Source of the DNA: Methanosphaera stadtmanae
Lineage (GTDB): Archaea > Methanobacteriota > Methanobacteria > Methanobacteriales > Methanobacteriaceae
Direction of reading: 5' to 3'
Length of the DNA stretch: 37,426 nucleotides
Assembly (NCBI GenBank): GCA_015062825.1
Contig: SUTR01000024.1
Location: 1 to 37,426, forward strand
Every line of letters begins with the position of its first letter. Position 1 is the stretch's first letter. This document shows, piece by piece, positions 1 through 9,452 of this stretch. The notes under the pieces are model-generated. The model saw only the letters and a program-made list of their open reading frames with translations, did no database searches and was not told where the DNA came from. Position numbers and translations under genes: made by a program.

Positions 1-120
1 GATTAAAAGTATCCGTTAGATAGATACAATACTAACACACACTTAAAACAGAGTTTCAAGTGAGAACAAATTGAAGATAATTGCTTGTCGCACTAAAAGT
101 ATAATGGGGGGGATTATTTA

Positions 121-885
121 TTATAATGTAATATTATGGAATTTCAGGAAATTCTCATACATTACCTTATTGATATCCTCATTCTTGTATGAATTTATTG
201 TTAGTTCATGTTTTACCTGTGCTATACTCAATGGATTTGAAGGAGCATAACTCATATCACTATCCAATACAAATTTATCAAATCCATATTTATCCAACAT
301 TTCAACAGTATCCTTTACTGACATTTTTAATGGCTGGATGGTAATAGCAAGAGTATATTTCTTATCAATCACATCATCAACTATTGAAAAATCAACATGA
401 TCCAATTGTACAAGTTTAGGATTTATGTTCTCATCCAGCAATTCGGTTATTCTAGATGTTACCTTTCTTTTATCTGTTCTTGGTGTATGTACTATTACCT
501 TATAGTGATTTTCATCAGCCATTCTTAGCTGCTTGATAAATACTTCTTCTTGTTTTTCTTCAATATTTTCAAGTCCAATCTCACCAATGGCAATCACATG
601 TTCATGGGCCATATAATTTGGAATCTCCTCAAGTACCTTCTCATAATCAACAGGTATTGCACGTGGATGAACACCTACTGCTGCAAATAATTTTACATTT
701 TGTTGTTCTACTCTTTTTTTCTCACGATAAACAATTCTGTCAAAATGTTCAAGGCTAACATTGGATTGTTTCATTTCCAGGGGATCATAAGCACATGAGA
801 CAACTGCTTTTGTGCCTGCCATACTAATGTTTCTAAAGTCTTCTACAGGTCTGCTGTCAGAGTGCATATGAGCATCAATAATCAT
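121..885 (-). CDS. TatD-like metal-dependent hydrolase
   Basis: The protein (about 254 aa) is a TIM-barrel metal hydrolase of the TatD/amidohydrolase type. Visible metal-site motifs, in order, are an N-terminal HxH (DAHMHSD), GVHPRA, GEIGLE with the bridging Glu, VIVHTPR, QLDHVD and the late Asp in VLDSDMSY. Family members are phosphodiesterases or nucleases; the substrate of this archaeal subgroup is unknown to me. The gene is last in a leftward operon, starting within 15 bases of the glyS stop. An upstream GTG at 894 is also in frame, but the ATG at 885 begins directly before the conserved motif, and GTGAT just upstream can act as its Shine-Dalgarno, so 885 is preferred. Family call is firm; exact role is not. 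Confidence 0.85.
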   Translation of the reverse strand: MIIDAHMHSDSRPVEDFRNISMAGTKAVVSCAYDPLEMKQSNVSLEHFDRIVYREKKRVEQQNVKLFAAVGVHPRAIPVDYEKVLEEIPNYMAHEHVIAIGEIGLENIEEKQEEVFIKQLRMADENHYKVIVHTPRTDKRKVTSRITELLDENINPKLVQLDHVDFSIVDDVIDKKYTLAITIQPLKMSVKDTVEMLDKYGFDKFVLDSDMSYAPSNPLSIAQVKHELTINSYKNEDINKVMYENFLKFHNITL

Positions 886-895
886 ATGAATCACA

Positions 896-2638
896 TTATT
901 CTTCTATTTCATCAAATGTAATAAATCCATCAATTAATTCGGTGATTATAATAGGTATACGTCTTATTGATATTCTTTTCTGTTTGAATGTATCACGATT
1001 ACGTATTGTAACTTTATTGTCCTCAAGACTATCATAATCTATGGTAATAGCATATGGAATTCCTATCTCGTCAGCTCTTGCATATCTTCTACCTATAGTA
1101 CCGCTTGTATCAAACGTGGTTATAATGTCATTTTCTCTTAATGTATCTTCTATTTTTTCTGCTAAGTTAACTTGTTCTTCTTTATTTACAAGTGGCAATA
1201 CTGCTACTTTTATTGGTGCTACTTTAGCAGGTAATCTTAGGTATGCTCTTTTTTCTCCTTCTTCATTTTCATCTTCAGTATATGAATGTAGCAACATTGA
1301 GTATATTATCCTATCAATACCATATGACGGTTCAATTACATGGGGTACTATTCTTTCTCCCCTTATTTTTTCTGTTACTGTTTCAAACTGTACAAAGCTT
1401 TCATCGATTTCATATTCTGTATCATCAATGCTAAACTTGTAAACACCATCATTGTTGAAAGCATCAACTATCAATTCAGGATTTGTCTGTTCAAGTATTT
1501 CTTTTGCTCTTGGAGAATCTTTCTTGAACGTTGGACCAAATTTCTTCATATTGAATGATGTTTTGGTAACTGTCTTATCAATAGCTTCATCATATTCTTT
1601 AAATACTGTAAGATCCTCTTTACTATGTGAAATATGTGACTTTAAATCATAATCTGTACGATCTGCTATTCCAATTATTTCTACCCATCCATATTGGTCA
1701 GTTTTCACTTCTGCATCCCAACAGTCTATTGCATAGTGTGCCATTTCATCAGGTAAATGTTGTCTAAACCTTATTGCATCCTCTGGTATTCCAAGGTCAC
1801 TTAGGAATTTCTTAGCAATTACCAACTGGTATACTAACATTTGGCTTGATATGATATTTTGTTCTATCGCATCCCTTACTGCAACTCTTATAGGATTTTG
1901 TTGATTTATTTGTTCTTTCTGTCCATATAATCTAAGTGTGATGTTTTTTATATTTTCATAATTTCTATGGCTTTTATCATTTGGATCTACAAATATTTCA
2001 GCTTCTGCCTGGGTAAATTCTCTTAAACGAATTACTCCTTGTCTTGGGGATAATTCATTTCTATAGGATTTTCCAAGTTGAACTATTCCAAATGGTAATT
2101 TGTCTTTGTAAAATCTGCTGATTCTCTTGAATGCAATGAATATTCCCTGTGCTGTTTCTGGTCTCATATATCCTACTTGTTTTCCACTTGCTCCTATTTC
2201 TGTTTTGAACATTAGGTTATAACTTCTTACAGCATCAAGTTCTCCTTCACATTCATCACATACGATGTTGTTGTCCTTGATTATCTGTGTTAACTCTTCA
2301 TCAGGCAATCCTTCAACATCTCTATTGATATGTGCTTCAATGATATGGTCTGCACGATATATTTCTTTACATTCCTTACATTGGGTCATAGGGTCTGTAA
2401 AGTTGTCTACGTGACCTGATGCTTTAAGTGTTTCTCTTGGCATTACGGTAGGTGCTTCTATTTCATAGAATCTTTCACCGGATACATAATATTTTCTCCA
2501 CAGATTCATTATGTTATTTTTTAGAATTCCTCCTAGCGGTCCATAGTCATAAAATCCTGCTACTCCTGAGTATATTTCAAAGGATGGATATAATATTCCA
2601 CGTTTTCTTACAATACTCATCATTTCCTCATTTCCCAT
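896..2638 (-). CDS. glyS: glycyl-tRNA synthetase (archaeal/eukaryotic dimeric type)
   Basis: This 580-aa class II aminoacyl-tRNA synthetase charges tRNA-Gly with glycine in the cytoplasm. The N-terminus has the GlyRS signature around GVAGFYDYGPLG (residues 25-36). A zinc ribbon is formed by Cys87, Cys90, Cys127 and Cys130. Motif 2 is seen in SYRNELSPRQGVIRLREF and motif 3 in EPSYGIDRIIYS. The C-terminal roughly 100 residues look like the HGTP anticodon-binding domain (LPLVNKEEQ, DTSGTIGRRYARADEIG). Length is normal for the archaeal form. Its ATG overlaps the dcd stop by one base (TAATG), so the two are probably translationally coupled in the trmJ-dcd-glyS-tatD operon. Confidence 0.97.
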   Translation of the reverse strand: MGNEEMMSIVRKRGILYPSFEIYSGVAGFYDYGPLGGILKNNIMNLWRKYYVSGERFYEIEAPTVMPRETLKASGHVDNFTDPMTQCKECKEIYRADHIIEAHINRDVEGLPDEELTQIIKDNNIVCDECEGELDAVRSYNLMFKTEIGASGKQVGYMRPETAQGIFIAFKRISRFYKDKLPFGIVQLGKSYRNELSPRQGVIRLREFTQAEAEIFVDPNDKSHRNYENIKNITLRLYGQKEQINQQNPIRVAVRDAIEQNIISSQMLVYQLVIAKKFLSDLGIPEDAIRFRQHLPDEMAHYAIDCWDAEVKTDQYGWVEIIGIADRTDYDLKSHISHSKEDLTVFKEYDEAIDKTVTKTSFNMKKFGPTFKKDSPRAKEILEQTNPELIVDAFNNDGVYKFSIDDTEYEIDESFVQFETVTEKIRGERIVPHVIEPSYGIDRIIYSMLLHSYTEDENEEGEKRAYLRLPAKVAPIKVAVLPLVNKEEQVNLAEKIEDTLRENDIITTFDTSGTIGRRYARADEIGIPYAITIDYDSLEDNKVTIRNRDTFKQKRISIRRIPIIITELIDGFITFDEIEE

Positions 2639-3228
2639 TATTTACCTCCTTTAATGTCAAAATCTTCTTTAATCTTGCTTACTTGTGGTCCTTTTTGGCC
2701 CATATATTTACTATCCCTATCTTCATGTCCATATGGCTTATTTGCAGGGGATGTCATTGTTTCAAATACTATTTGACATACTCTTTGACCGGGATATAGT
2801 GCCACGGGCATTTTTCCAATGTTGGATATTTCAAGTGTAATCTTTCCTTCAAATCCAGGATCAATGTATCCTGCCGTTACATGCATTGTTATACCAAGTC
2901 TGCCCATTGAGGATCTTCCTTCCACTCTTGCAACAATGTCATCTGGTAAGCAGACGGTTTCATATGTTGTTGCAAGTGTAAATTCACCTGGATGAATGAT
3001 GAATGGTTCACCTTTTTCTACTGTTATCTCATTCATATATGTTTCAAGGTCAGTATCGTCAAATGGGTCTATGAATGGTTTTGTAACTATTGTAAATCCT
3101 TTAAATTCATCACCTAATCGTAAGTCAACTGATGATGGTTGGATTTGTTTATCATCTGTTATGGGGTCGATGATTATTTTACCTTCATCTATATATTTTT
3201 TAATGTCAACATCACTAAGTATTGCCAT
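2638..3228 (-). CDS. dcd: dCTP deaminase (possibly bifunctional dCTP deaminase/dUTPase)
   Basis: This 196-aa protein belongs to the trimeric dUTPase/dCTP deaminase superfamily and supplies dUTP or dUMP for thymidylate synthesis. Clear motifs are IQPSSVDLRLGD (residues 29-40), VEGRSSMGRLG (103-112) and HVTAGYIDPGFEGKITLE (116-133), the last containing the catalytic glutamate at about 133. Known methanogen relatives such as the M. jannaschii enzyme are bifunctional, making dUMP directly; the sequence alone does not tell me which applies. It sits 3 bases downstream of the RNA methyltransferase gene and overlaps glyS by one base, so it is the middle of a compact operon. Confidence 0.95.
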   Translation of the reverse strand: MAILSDVDIKKYIDEGKIIIDPITDDKQIQPSSVDLRLGDEFKGFTIVTKPFIDPFDDTDLETYMNEITVEKGEPFIIHPGEFTLATTYETVCLPDDIVARVEGRSSMGRLGITMHVTAGYIDPGFEGKITLEISNIGKMPVALYPGQRVCQIVFETMTSPANKPYGHEDRDSKYMGQKGPQVSKIKEDFDIKGGK

Positions 3229-3231
3229 CTT

Positions 3232-3948
3232 TTATTCCTCATTATACTTTTTGATTCTTTGATTTATACGATTTAGTGTTCCGCGTAATGTTTTTGCTTC
3301 ACGACCTGCTAGAAATGATCTTCCCATTACCCTTTTTGTAATTGTCTTAACTATTCTTTCTTTATGTTCAGGATATTCTAATTTTGAAATAACTTCATCT
3401 ATAAGATTATTTAATATTTCCTTATCCTCATATGTTGCTTCATCTATGCTTTCAACAGGATATTCCTTTTGATTCTTATATATTTCATAGAATATGATTG
3501 TTGCAGCATGTGTAATATTCAGTATAGGATATTCATCATCTGTAGGTATAGTAACTAGTATGTCACAAAGGTCAATTTCATCATTGTAAAGTCCATCGCC
3601 TTCTCTTCCAAATAATATTGCTATGTTTTCATTATCTGCATTAATTGTTTTTCCAAGTTCTTCACTGCTTATGGGAATTCTTTTAATATTATGATGTCCA
3701 CCGGGAGAGCCGGTAGTGCCTATTACTGTTGTTATTTTCTTATCTGTAATAAAGTCTTCAATTGTATCATAATATAATGCATCCTGTACTATTTCACGTG
3801 CATGCACTGCTTGGTAGTATGCATCGTTTTCTAGTTTGCACGGATTTATTAATACAAGTTTTTTTAATCCAAAATTTTTCATGCATCTTGCTAGAAATCC
3901 TATATTTCCTGAAGTTTTTGGTTGTACAAATACGGTATAAATTTTCAA
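3232..3948 (-). CDS. trmJ: TrmJ/TrmH-family tRNA 2'-O-methyltransferase (SPOUT)
   Basis: A 238-aa SPOUT-superfamily methyltransferase, most like TrmJ, which 2'-O-methylates position 32 of tRNAs using SAM. The N-terminal motif 1 region reads VFVQPKTSGNIGFLAR and KNFGLKKLVLINP. The SAM-binding trefoil knot shows ILFGREGDGL, then TIPTDDEYPILNITHA. The C-terminal extension is typical of TrmJ. The start codon is TTG: the only reasonable start before the conserved IYTVFVQP segment, preceded by GTGAT at a spacing of 5 bases, a normal methanogen Shine-Dalgarno. First gene of the leftward operon with dcd, glyS and the TatD-like gene. The exact modified nucleotide is inferred from family. Confidence 0.85.
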   Translation of the reverse strand: MKIYTVFVQPKTSGNIGFLARCMKNFGLKKLVLINPCKLENDAYYQAVHAREIVQDALYYDTIEDFITDKKITTVIGTTGSPGGHHNIKRIPISSEELGKTINADNENIAILFGREGDGLYNDEIDLCDILVTIPTDDEYPILNITHAATIIFYEIYKNQKEYPVESIDEATYEDKEILNNLIDEVISKLEYPEHKERIVKTITKRVMGRSFLAGREAKTLRGTLNRINQRIKKYNEE

Positions 3949-4134
3949 ATAGAATCACTATATATTCTTTTGTTGATTTTTTTATTTATTATTTTTTAAC
4001 GCTCATTTTTTCATGGGTATAGGTTGTTTTTAAATTTATTGTTATATATTATAATAGATTGTTTTTCCAAAGGTTAACTATATTATTAATATCAAAGATA
4101 TATAATCTTATAATAAATTTAATGGAGGAATTTT

Positions 4135-4623
4135 ATGAACATAAATATAAATGCTCAGGCAATACTTCTTATTATTTTGGGTATAATAGCAATTATTTTC
4201 CCAATGACTGCTATAGGAACTATGGATGTATTTATTAGTGTATCATTAGTATTTGTTGCATTAGCATTATTTTCAATATCAGTTCCACAGTTTTCTGTAA
4301 ATAAACTTGTTGCTATATTATATGTGATTCTGGGAGTATTGGCCTTGTTGGCTGCATACTGTATATTGTTTAATCCAGCATTGATTGTAATATTTACAAG
4401 CGTATCAATGTACTTCTCTGGATTCTTATTAATATTATCTGGTATTTTAACCATAATATTTAATGGAATTGGAGGACCAGTAACTGCTTTCGGAGTATTA
4501 AGTATCATATTTGGTATTTTATATATAATAGTAAGCGTATTTTTATTAAATCCATTTAACTTAGGATTAGTTATTGGATTCTGGTTATTATTCTCAGGAA
4601 TATTAGCTTTATTTAATGATTAA
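4135..4623 (+). CDS. DUF308/HdeD-like integral membrane protein
   Basis: This 162-aa protein is almost entirely hydrophobic, with about six transmembrane segments in three similar pairs. Each pair has the repeated pattern ILGIIAIIFP, ILGVLALLAA and IFGILYIIVS, typical of DUF308 (HdeD-like) proteins. Their function is unknown in archaea; the E. coli founder is linked to acid stress. Start is the ATG at 4135, with GGAGG at a good distance. The stop codon is part of the stem of a terminator-like hairpin (4615-4638). It faces away from the trmJ operon, with about 186 bp of shared promoter DNA between them, including a TATA-like gatatataatc near 4098. Confidence 0.8.
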   Translation: MNININAQAILLIILGIIAIIFPMTAIGTMDVFISVSLVFVALALFSISVPQFSVNKLVAILYVILGVLALLAAYCILFNPALIVIFTSVSMYFSGFLLILSGILTIIFNGIGGPVTAFGVLSIIFGILYIIVSVFLLNPFNLGLVIGFWLLFSGILALFND

Positions 4624-4650
4624 TTTCTTTTAATCATTTTTTTTATTTTT
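4615..4650 (+). terminator. hairpin plus T-run overlapping the DUF308 stop codon
   Basis: Perfect 9-bp arms AATGATTAA and TTAATCATT are separated by 6 bases (4615-4638) and followed by a T-rich run. The DUF308 stop codon lies in the left arm. The T-run ends right at the Shine-Dalgarno (AGGTGA) of the next gene, leaving no room for an independent archaeal promoter between them. Confidence 0.7.
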
Positions 4651-4661
4651 AGGTGATATAA

Positions 4662-4982
4662 ATGATAATTGTTACAACACCTTCAATTGATGGAAAGACA
4701 GTTAAAAAATATTTGGGTATTGTTGCTGGTGAAGGATTGATTGGTGCAAATGTTTATCAGGATATCTTTTCAGGAATTCGTGATGTTGTTGGTGGTAGAA
4801 CTTCTTCTTATGAAGAACAGCTAAAAAAGGCACGTGAAATTGCAATGGAAAGTATGATAGAAAAGGCTGAGGACTTGGAGGCTAATGCAATTTTAAATGT
4901 ACGTGTAAAATACAGTAATCTTGGAGGTACAATGGGAAATACGATTCTTGTAAGTATCACAGGAACTGCAGTTGAATATTAA
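4662..4982 (+). CDS. UPF0145 (YbjQ/DUF74) family protein
   Basis: A 106-aa protein of the YbjQ/UPF0145 family. Recognisable features are the N-terminal [20 protein letters not shown], the central [20 protein letters not shown], and the C-terminal [13 protein letters not shown] followed by a hydrophobic strand. The fold is a pentameric ring-like assembly in known structures; the molecular role is unestablished. Start ATG follows AGGTGATATAA, a strong Shine-Dalgarno. It lies 38 bases after the DUF308 gene with a terminator-like hairpin between, so it may depend on read-through. Confidence 0.88.
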   Translation: MIIVTTPSIDGKTVKKYLGIVAGEGLIGANVYQDIFSGIRDVVGGRTSSYEEQLKKAREIAMESMIEKAEDLEANAILNVRVKYSNLGGTMGNTILVSITGTAVEY

Positions 4983-5023
4983 TGGGGATTTAATCTTCAT
5001 TTCTAAATAATAACTTTTTTTTA

Positions 5024-5080
5024 TTAAAAAAAAATTGGGTGGATAGAATGATTAATTGGGATTGTTTTATTAAATTAATC
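5024..5080. terminator. convergent terminator zone between UPF0145 gene and tfrB
   Basis: On the minus strand, 8-bp arms GATTAATT/AATTAATC (about 5049-5080) overlap the tfrB stop codon, and an uninterrupted nine-T run follows at 5025-5033. On the plus strand an eight-T run lies near 5014-5021. This probably stops transcription from both sides. Confidence 0.5.
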
Positions 5081-6577
5081 TTCATATGCTTTATTAAGTA
5101 ATTCCATCATGTTAATTACTGATGTTTTTGAATTCTTTTTCTTCAATGAGTCTCCGATGTTATATTCACAGAATGGACATATGGTAACAACATAATCAAC
5201 ATCAAGTTTATCAATCATATCAACTTTTTCATCAGCTAAAGCCTCTGCTATTTCTGGTTTTCCAGATTTAACTCCTCCACCAGCTCCACAACATTGATCA
5301 GGTTTTTCCATTTCTATAAATTCAACGCCGTTCATATTTTTTAGTATATTACGTGGTTCTTCACTTATATTTTGACTTCTAACTAAATGACATGGATCAT
5401 GATATGTTACTTTAAGATTCAATTCTTTCATATCTTCCTTATTGAGTTTTCCCTGTAAGAATTCACTAATGTCCATTACATTTAATTCCACGCCATATTC
5501 AGGATAATTATTTTTTAATGTTGCTCCACAACCGGCACATACTGTGATAATGGTATCATAGTCCTTGAAGACCTCATAGTTTTTATTGACTAAGTCTGGT
5601 ATTATATCTATCTGTCCAGTTCTTAATAGTGGTGAACCGCAACAGACCTGTTCTTCAGGAATATCTACATCATATCCAAGTTTGCTTAATATATTAACCA
5701 GGTACTCGGCAATCCATGGTAGTTTATAATCAATCATACATCCTGTAAAGAAGGCTATTTTAGGTTTTTCTATAACGTCATGATTCTTGTTGTACTCAGC
5801 AGTAAATCCCTGAGGGTAATTACTTTCTTTGTTTGGCTCTACACTGCGACCGGTCTTTTTAACCATTTCCCTAATTTTCTTATGTGCGTATAATGGTCCC
5901 TCATTTTCATTGAATACCTTGGCTCTTAAAAGTTCAATAGCCTTACCATATATGTCTATTTCCTTTGGACATGTTTTTGTACATTGTCCACATGAAGTAC
6001 AATAGTATAATCCTGATTCAACTGCTTCATCACTACGTGATTCATCATCTCTTGGATCAAATGCAATATCTGATAAGTTTCTCATGAAGTATGGTCCTAC
6101 AAAGTTATCAGTCTTTTTCAATACTGGACACATTGAAAGACAGGAATAACACCCAATACAGCTTCTTAGCTTATCTGATTTCTCAAATAGTTCTGGCTTT
6201 ATAACTATTGGTTTTGGTCCTGCACTTTCCTCATCTTCATAACCCAAGTATAGATTTAAATTTCTTACCTCTTCAGAAAATGGTTCACGATCAATAATCA
6301 AATCCTTAATAACATCAAAATCCAATGGTTCTAACGTGTCATTATCTTGAATTTCTGCTTTACATGCAAGAACAGCTTTGCCATTAATTTTAATTGCACA
6401 AGAACCACATTGACCTGCCCTACAAGAATAACGATATGCAATATCTGCATCATATTTATCATTAATCTGACTTAAAGCATCCAGTACTTTCATTTTATCA
6501 GTTTTTTCTATCTCATAAGACTCCATATAATGAATATCCTTTACTGGATCATATCTTTTTACATTAACAGTTATCAT
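5075..6577 (-). CDS. tfrB: CoM/CoB thiol:fumarate reductase iron-sulfur/heterodisulfide subunit B
   Basis: A 500-aa cytoplasmic iron-sulfur protein matching TfrB, which pairs with flavoprotein TfrA to reduce fumarate with coenzymes M and B, giving succinate and heterodisulfide. Domains in order: a 2Fe-2S ferredoxin with Cys52, Cys57, Cys60 and Cys72; two 4Fe-4S clusters at Cys140/143/146/150 and Cys193/196/199/203, each ending CP; then two CCG domains (CCGSP and CCGAGGG) as in HdrB. The start ATG follows GGTGG. No tfrA lies in the window. Gene order is divergent from iorA across a 240-bp promoter region. An HdrB/SdhB-like oxidoreductase of other specificity is the alternative, but this domain order is characteristic of TfrB. 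Confidence 0.9.
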   Translation of the reverse strand: MITVNVKRYDPVKDIHYMESYEIEKTDKMKVLDALSQINDKYDADIAYRYSCRAGQCGSCAIKINGKAVLACKAEIQDNDTLEPLDFDVIKDLIIDREPFSEEVRNLNLYLGYEDEESAGPKPIVIKPELFEKSDKLRSCIGCYSCLSMCPVLKKTDNFVGPYFMRNLSDIAFDPRDDESRSDEAVESGLYYCTSCGQCTKTCPKEIDIYGKAIELLRAKVFNENEGPLYAHKKIREMVKKTGRSVEPNKESNYPQGFTAEYNKNHDVIEKPKIAFFTGCMIDYKLPWIAEYLVNILSKLGYDVDIPEEQVCCGSPLLRTGQIDIIPDLVNKNYEVFKDYDTIITVCAGCGATLKNNYPEYGVELNVMDISEFLQGKLNKEDMKELNLKVTYHDPCHLVRSQNISEEPRNILKNMNGVEFIEMEKPDQCCGAGGGVKSGKPEIAEALADEKVDMIDKLDVDYVVTICPFCEYNIGDSLKKKNSKTSVINMMELLNKAYED

Positions 6578-6817
6578 TAATTAAACCACCCTTACAAAAA
6601 ATTAATTAACATTTGTATTATCTATAATTTTTTTATATATAATTTACTTATATCTTTAATACTATATTTCAATTTCTAATTTATAAGATATTCATCAATC
6701 CATTTAACTTAAATATTTTATCATATATAAATATACATAATAGATAATGATATTTCATTAAATTTTTTCTTATTATAAGATATTTGCGAGTTTTAATGAT
6801 TTATAAGGAGTACTAAC
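6578..6817. promoter_or_regulatory. divergent promoter region of tfrB and iorA
   Basis: 240 bp of AT-rich DNA between two divergent genes. Several TATA-box-like stretches are present (for example ttttttatatata near 6628 and atcatatataaatata near 6721). iorA has AAGGAG and tfrB has GGTGG as ribosome-binding sites. No clear operator was seen. Confidence 0.45.
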
Positions 6818-8677
6818 ATGAATATTAAAGAGTTATTAAATCCTGAAGAAGGAAAAAAATATTTCATGCTTGGAAATGAAGCAGCTGTAAGAGGGGTATT
6901 GGAATCCGGATTAAATCTGGCTGCAACTTATCCTGGTACACCATCATCAGAAATAGGTGATATACTATATAAAATAGCTAAAGATGCGAATGTATACTTT
7001 GAATTTTCTGCAAATGAAAAAGTAGCAGTTGAAGTAGCAGCATCAGCGGCAAGTACAGGATTAAGAACATTCTCATTTATGAAACATGTAGGAGTGAATG
7101 TTGCAGCAGATTCACTTATGTCATCAGCATACATAGGAGTAGAAGGCAGTTTTTTATTATTGGTTGCTGATGATCCATCAACATTCTCTTCACAGAATGA
7201 GCAGGATACTAGGCATTTTGCAAGACAATCAAACATACCATTATTTGAACCATCAAATCCACAGGAAATTAAGGATTTCATACATTATGCATATGACATA
7301 TCAGAAGAATATGATCTGCCTGTAATCATAAGGACAACCACAAGGGTCTCACATATGAGAGGTGTTGTAACAACAGGTGCATATGATAAGAATCAGGTAA
7401 ACTATGGTGAATTTAAGAATGAACGTTTACATGTACCAGTGCCTGAAGCGGCAAGAATAATGCATAAAAACTTGGTGGAAAAAATAGATAAATTGCGTGA
7501 AGTATCAGAAAACAGTCCACTTAATAAGATAATAGATAATGGATCAAATGTTGGAGTAATAACATCTGGTGGAGCATATAACTATGTTATTGATGTGATT
7601 AAACAGAACAATCTGAACATTAATGTATTGAAGATAGGATTCTCACATCCATATCCAGAAAACTTGGTTAAAAAATTCCTTGAAGATAATGAGGAAGTAC
7701 TTGTTGTTGAAGAAGTAGATCCATTAAATGAAATGGAAACACTGGCAATAGTGGGTAAATACAACTTATCAACAAGAGTCCATGGAAAACGTGACGGAAC
7801 ATTATCTGAAATATTCGAATACAATCCAAACATAATCTTCGATGCATTGCAGAAACTACAGTCATTTGAAGACAATCGTAAAAAGGCAAACGATAAAACA
7901 GAAATTCCATTACCAAGCAGGCCTGCAACATTATGTGCCGGTTGTCCACACCGTGCAGCATACTATAGTGCAAGACAGGCAATAGACTCACTTAACCTAG
8001 ATGTGGAAAGTATTCATCCATCAGATATAGGTTGCTATACCTTGGGAATAGCACCACCATATAATATGGCAAATTATCTGATGAGTATGGGAGCAAGTGT
8101 AGGTACAAGCTGTGGATTTAGTAAATCAACAGATAAACAGCCAATAATATCATTTATAGGAGATTCAACATTCTTCCATGCAGGAATACCACCACTTATC
8201 AATGCAATACATAACAAGACAAAATTCACTTTAGTCATATTGGATAACAGAATAACTGCAATGACTGGTGGACAAACAAATCCTGGAATACCAATAGATG
8301 GTATGGGACAGGATGCACCTGCAATATCAATAGAAAAGATAGTGGAGGCTGTAGGAGTTGAGTTTATCAAAGTAGTAAATCCATTAGATGTAAACAATAT
8401 GATAGAAGTATATAAAGATGCATTGAATTATGATGGAGTATCAGTAATTATCTCAAAATATCCATGTAATCTAATAAACAAACAGGAAATCAGGTCACGT
8501 AAATACACTATTGATGTAGACCAGGACAAATGTATCCATTGTAATAAATGTATCAGTCAATTAGCATGTCCAAGCATAAATCTCATAGATGCTAACATAA
8601 ACATAGACCAATCCTGTGTAAAATGTGGTGTATGTATAGATGTATGTCCAGTTGATGCAATACATAAGGGAGAGTAG
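6818..8677 (+). CDS. iorA: indolepyruvate ferredoxin oxidoreductase alpha subunit
   Basis: The 619-aa alpha subunit of indolepyruvate:ferredoxin oxidoreductase, which converts aryl pyruvates from aromatic amino acids to aryl-acetyl-CoA with ferredoxin; in methanogens it can run in the biosynthetic direction. The N-terminal pyrimidine-binding domain has LAATYPGTPSSEIGD. The C-terminal thiamine-pyrophosphate domain has LCAGCPHRAAY and the GDSTFFHAGIPPLINA ... LDN metal-binding motif. The last 60 residues form a two-cluster ferredoxin: an atypical CxxCxxCx5CP and a classical CxxCxxCxxxCP. Length and order are normal. iorB starts 5 bases after the stop. Confidence 0.97.
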   Translation: MNIKELLNPEEGKKYFMLGNEAAVRGVLESGLNLAATYPGTPSSEIGDILYKIAKDANVYFEFSANEKVAVEVAASAASTGLRTFSFMKHVGVNVAADSLMSSAYIGVEGSFLLLVADDPSTFSSQNEQDTRHFARQSNIPLFEPSNPQEIKDFIHYAYDISEEYDLPVIIRTTTRVSHMRGVVTTGAYDKNQVNYGEFKNERLHVPVPEAARIMHKNLVEKIDKLREVSENSPLNKIIDNGSNVGVITSGGAYNYVIDVIKQNNLNINVLKIGFSHPYPENLVKKFLEDNEEVLVVEEVDPLNEMETLAIVGKYNLSTRVHGKRDGTLSEIFEYNPNIIFDALQKLQSFEDNRKKANDKTEIPLPSRPATLCAGCPHRAAYYSARQAIDSLNLDVESIHPSDIGCYTLGIAPPYNMANYLMSMGASVGTSCGFSKSTDKQPIISFIGDSTFFHAGIPPLINAIHNKTKFTLVILDNRITAMTGGQTNPGIPIDGMGQDAPAISIEKIVEAVGVEFIKVVNPLDVNNMIEVYKDALNYDGVSVIISKYPCNLINKQEIRSRKYTIDVDQDKCIHCNKCISQLACPSINLIDANINIDQSCVKCGVCIDVCPVDAIHKGE

Positions 8678-8682
8678 ATAAT

Positions 8683-9270
8683 ATGGCATATAATATTTAT
8701 ATCTGTGGAATTGGAGGACAAGGAATTATTAAAACATCCATAGTAATCGGACAAACCGCATTAAAAGAAGACCTGAATGTAGTGATGAGTGAAATACATG
8801 GAATGAGCCAACGTGGAGGGGTTGTATCCACTGAACTAAAAATCGGTGAAGATGAAAGTCCAATTATCCAAGATGGAGCAGCAGACCTAATATTGGCATT
8901 TGAACCCGTAGAGGCAATAAGATGTCTTGAAAAAACAAACAAGGATACAACAGTAGTCGTAAACACATCCATAGTTTTACCATCAACCATCAATCAGCAA
9001 GATGTGGATTATCCTGATGTTGAAGATATACTATCCGAACTTAAAGGTAAGGTGAAGGATGTATTCAGCATGGATGCAAACCAAATCGCATTAAATGCAG
9101 GTCATCCTTTATCAATGAACATGGCAATGCTTGGTGGAGTAACAGCTGTTGATGATTTTCCATTAGAAAAAGATGATATAATCGAAACAATGAAAGAAAA
9201 TCTTCCACCAAAAAGTATTGACATAAACCTCGAAGCATTCAATCAAGGATATAACTCTTGTAAAAAATAA
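8683..9270 (+). CDS. iorB: indolepyruvate ferredoxin oxidoreductase beta subunit
   Basis: The 195-aa beta (gamma-domain type) subunit partnering IorA. The N-terminus shows the characteristic CGIGGQGIIKTS nucleotide/CoA-site loop and EIHGMSQRGG. LAFEPVEAIRC follows at mid-length, and a late GHPLSMNMAMLGG segment is typical. It follows iorA by 5 bases and is co-transcribed with it. A hairpin and T-run (9281-9311) terminate the operon. Confidence 0.97.
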   Translation: MAYNIYICGIGGQGIIKTSIVIGQTALKEDLNVVMSEIHGMSQRGGVVSTELKIGEDESPIIQDGAADLILAFEPVEAIRCLEKTNKDTTVVVNTSIVLPSTINQQDVDYPDVEDILSELKGKVKDVFSMDANQIALNAGHPLSMNMAMLGGVTAVDDFPLEKDDIIETMKENLPPKSIDINLEAFNQGYNSCKK

Positions 9271-9280
9271 GCATTAAAAT

Positions 9281-9311
9281 GAGTATATTTATACTCGACC
9301 TCTTTTTTTTA
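9281..9311 (+). terminator. terminator of iorAB
   Basis: Perfect arms GAGTATA and TATACTC with a 2-base loop lie 10 bases after the iorB stop, followed after cgacc by a run of Ts. Confidence 0.7.
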
Positions 9312-9452
9312 AACATTTTTTTTTACTAATATGAATTATGTATTTATATGTTAGATGTAGTTTGAATTTATCTTGGTTAAAGAAAAAAAGTAAGTCTTAA
9401 CAGTTATATGGCAATTAATTAGATGTCGTATGTTTATTTAAAAAATAGTTTT

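Noticed and set aside
1-120. Possible RNA gene or regulatory element at the window edge, including a seven-G run at about 105-112
   Set aside because: No foldable tRNA or known RNA pattern seen; only the downstream flank of the TatD-like gene.
6928-7281. 117-aa minus-strand frame inside iorA
   Set aside because: Shadow of a certain gene on the other strand.
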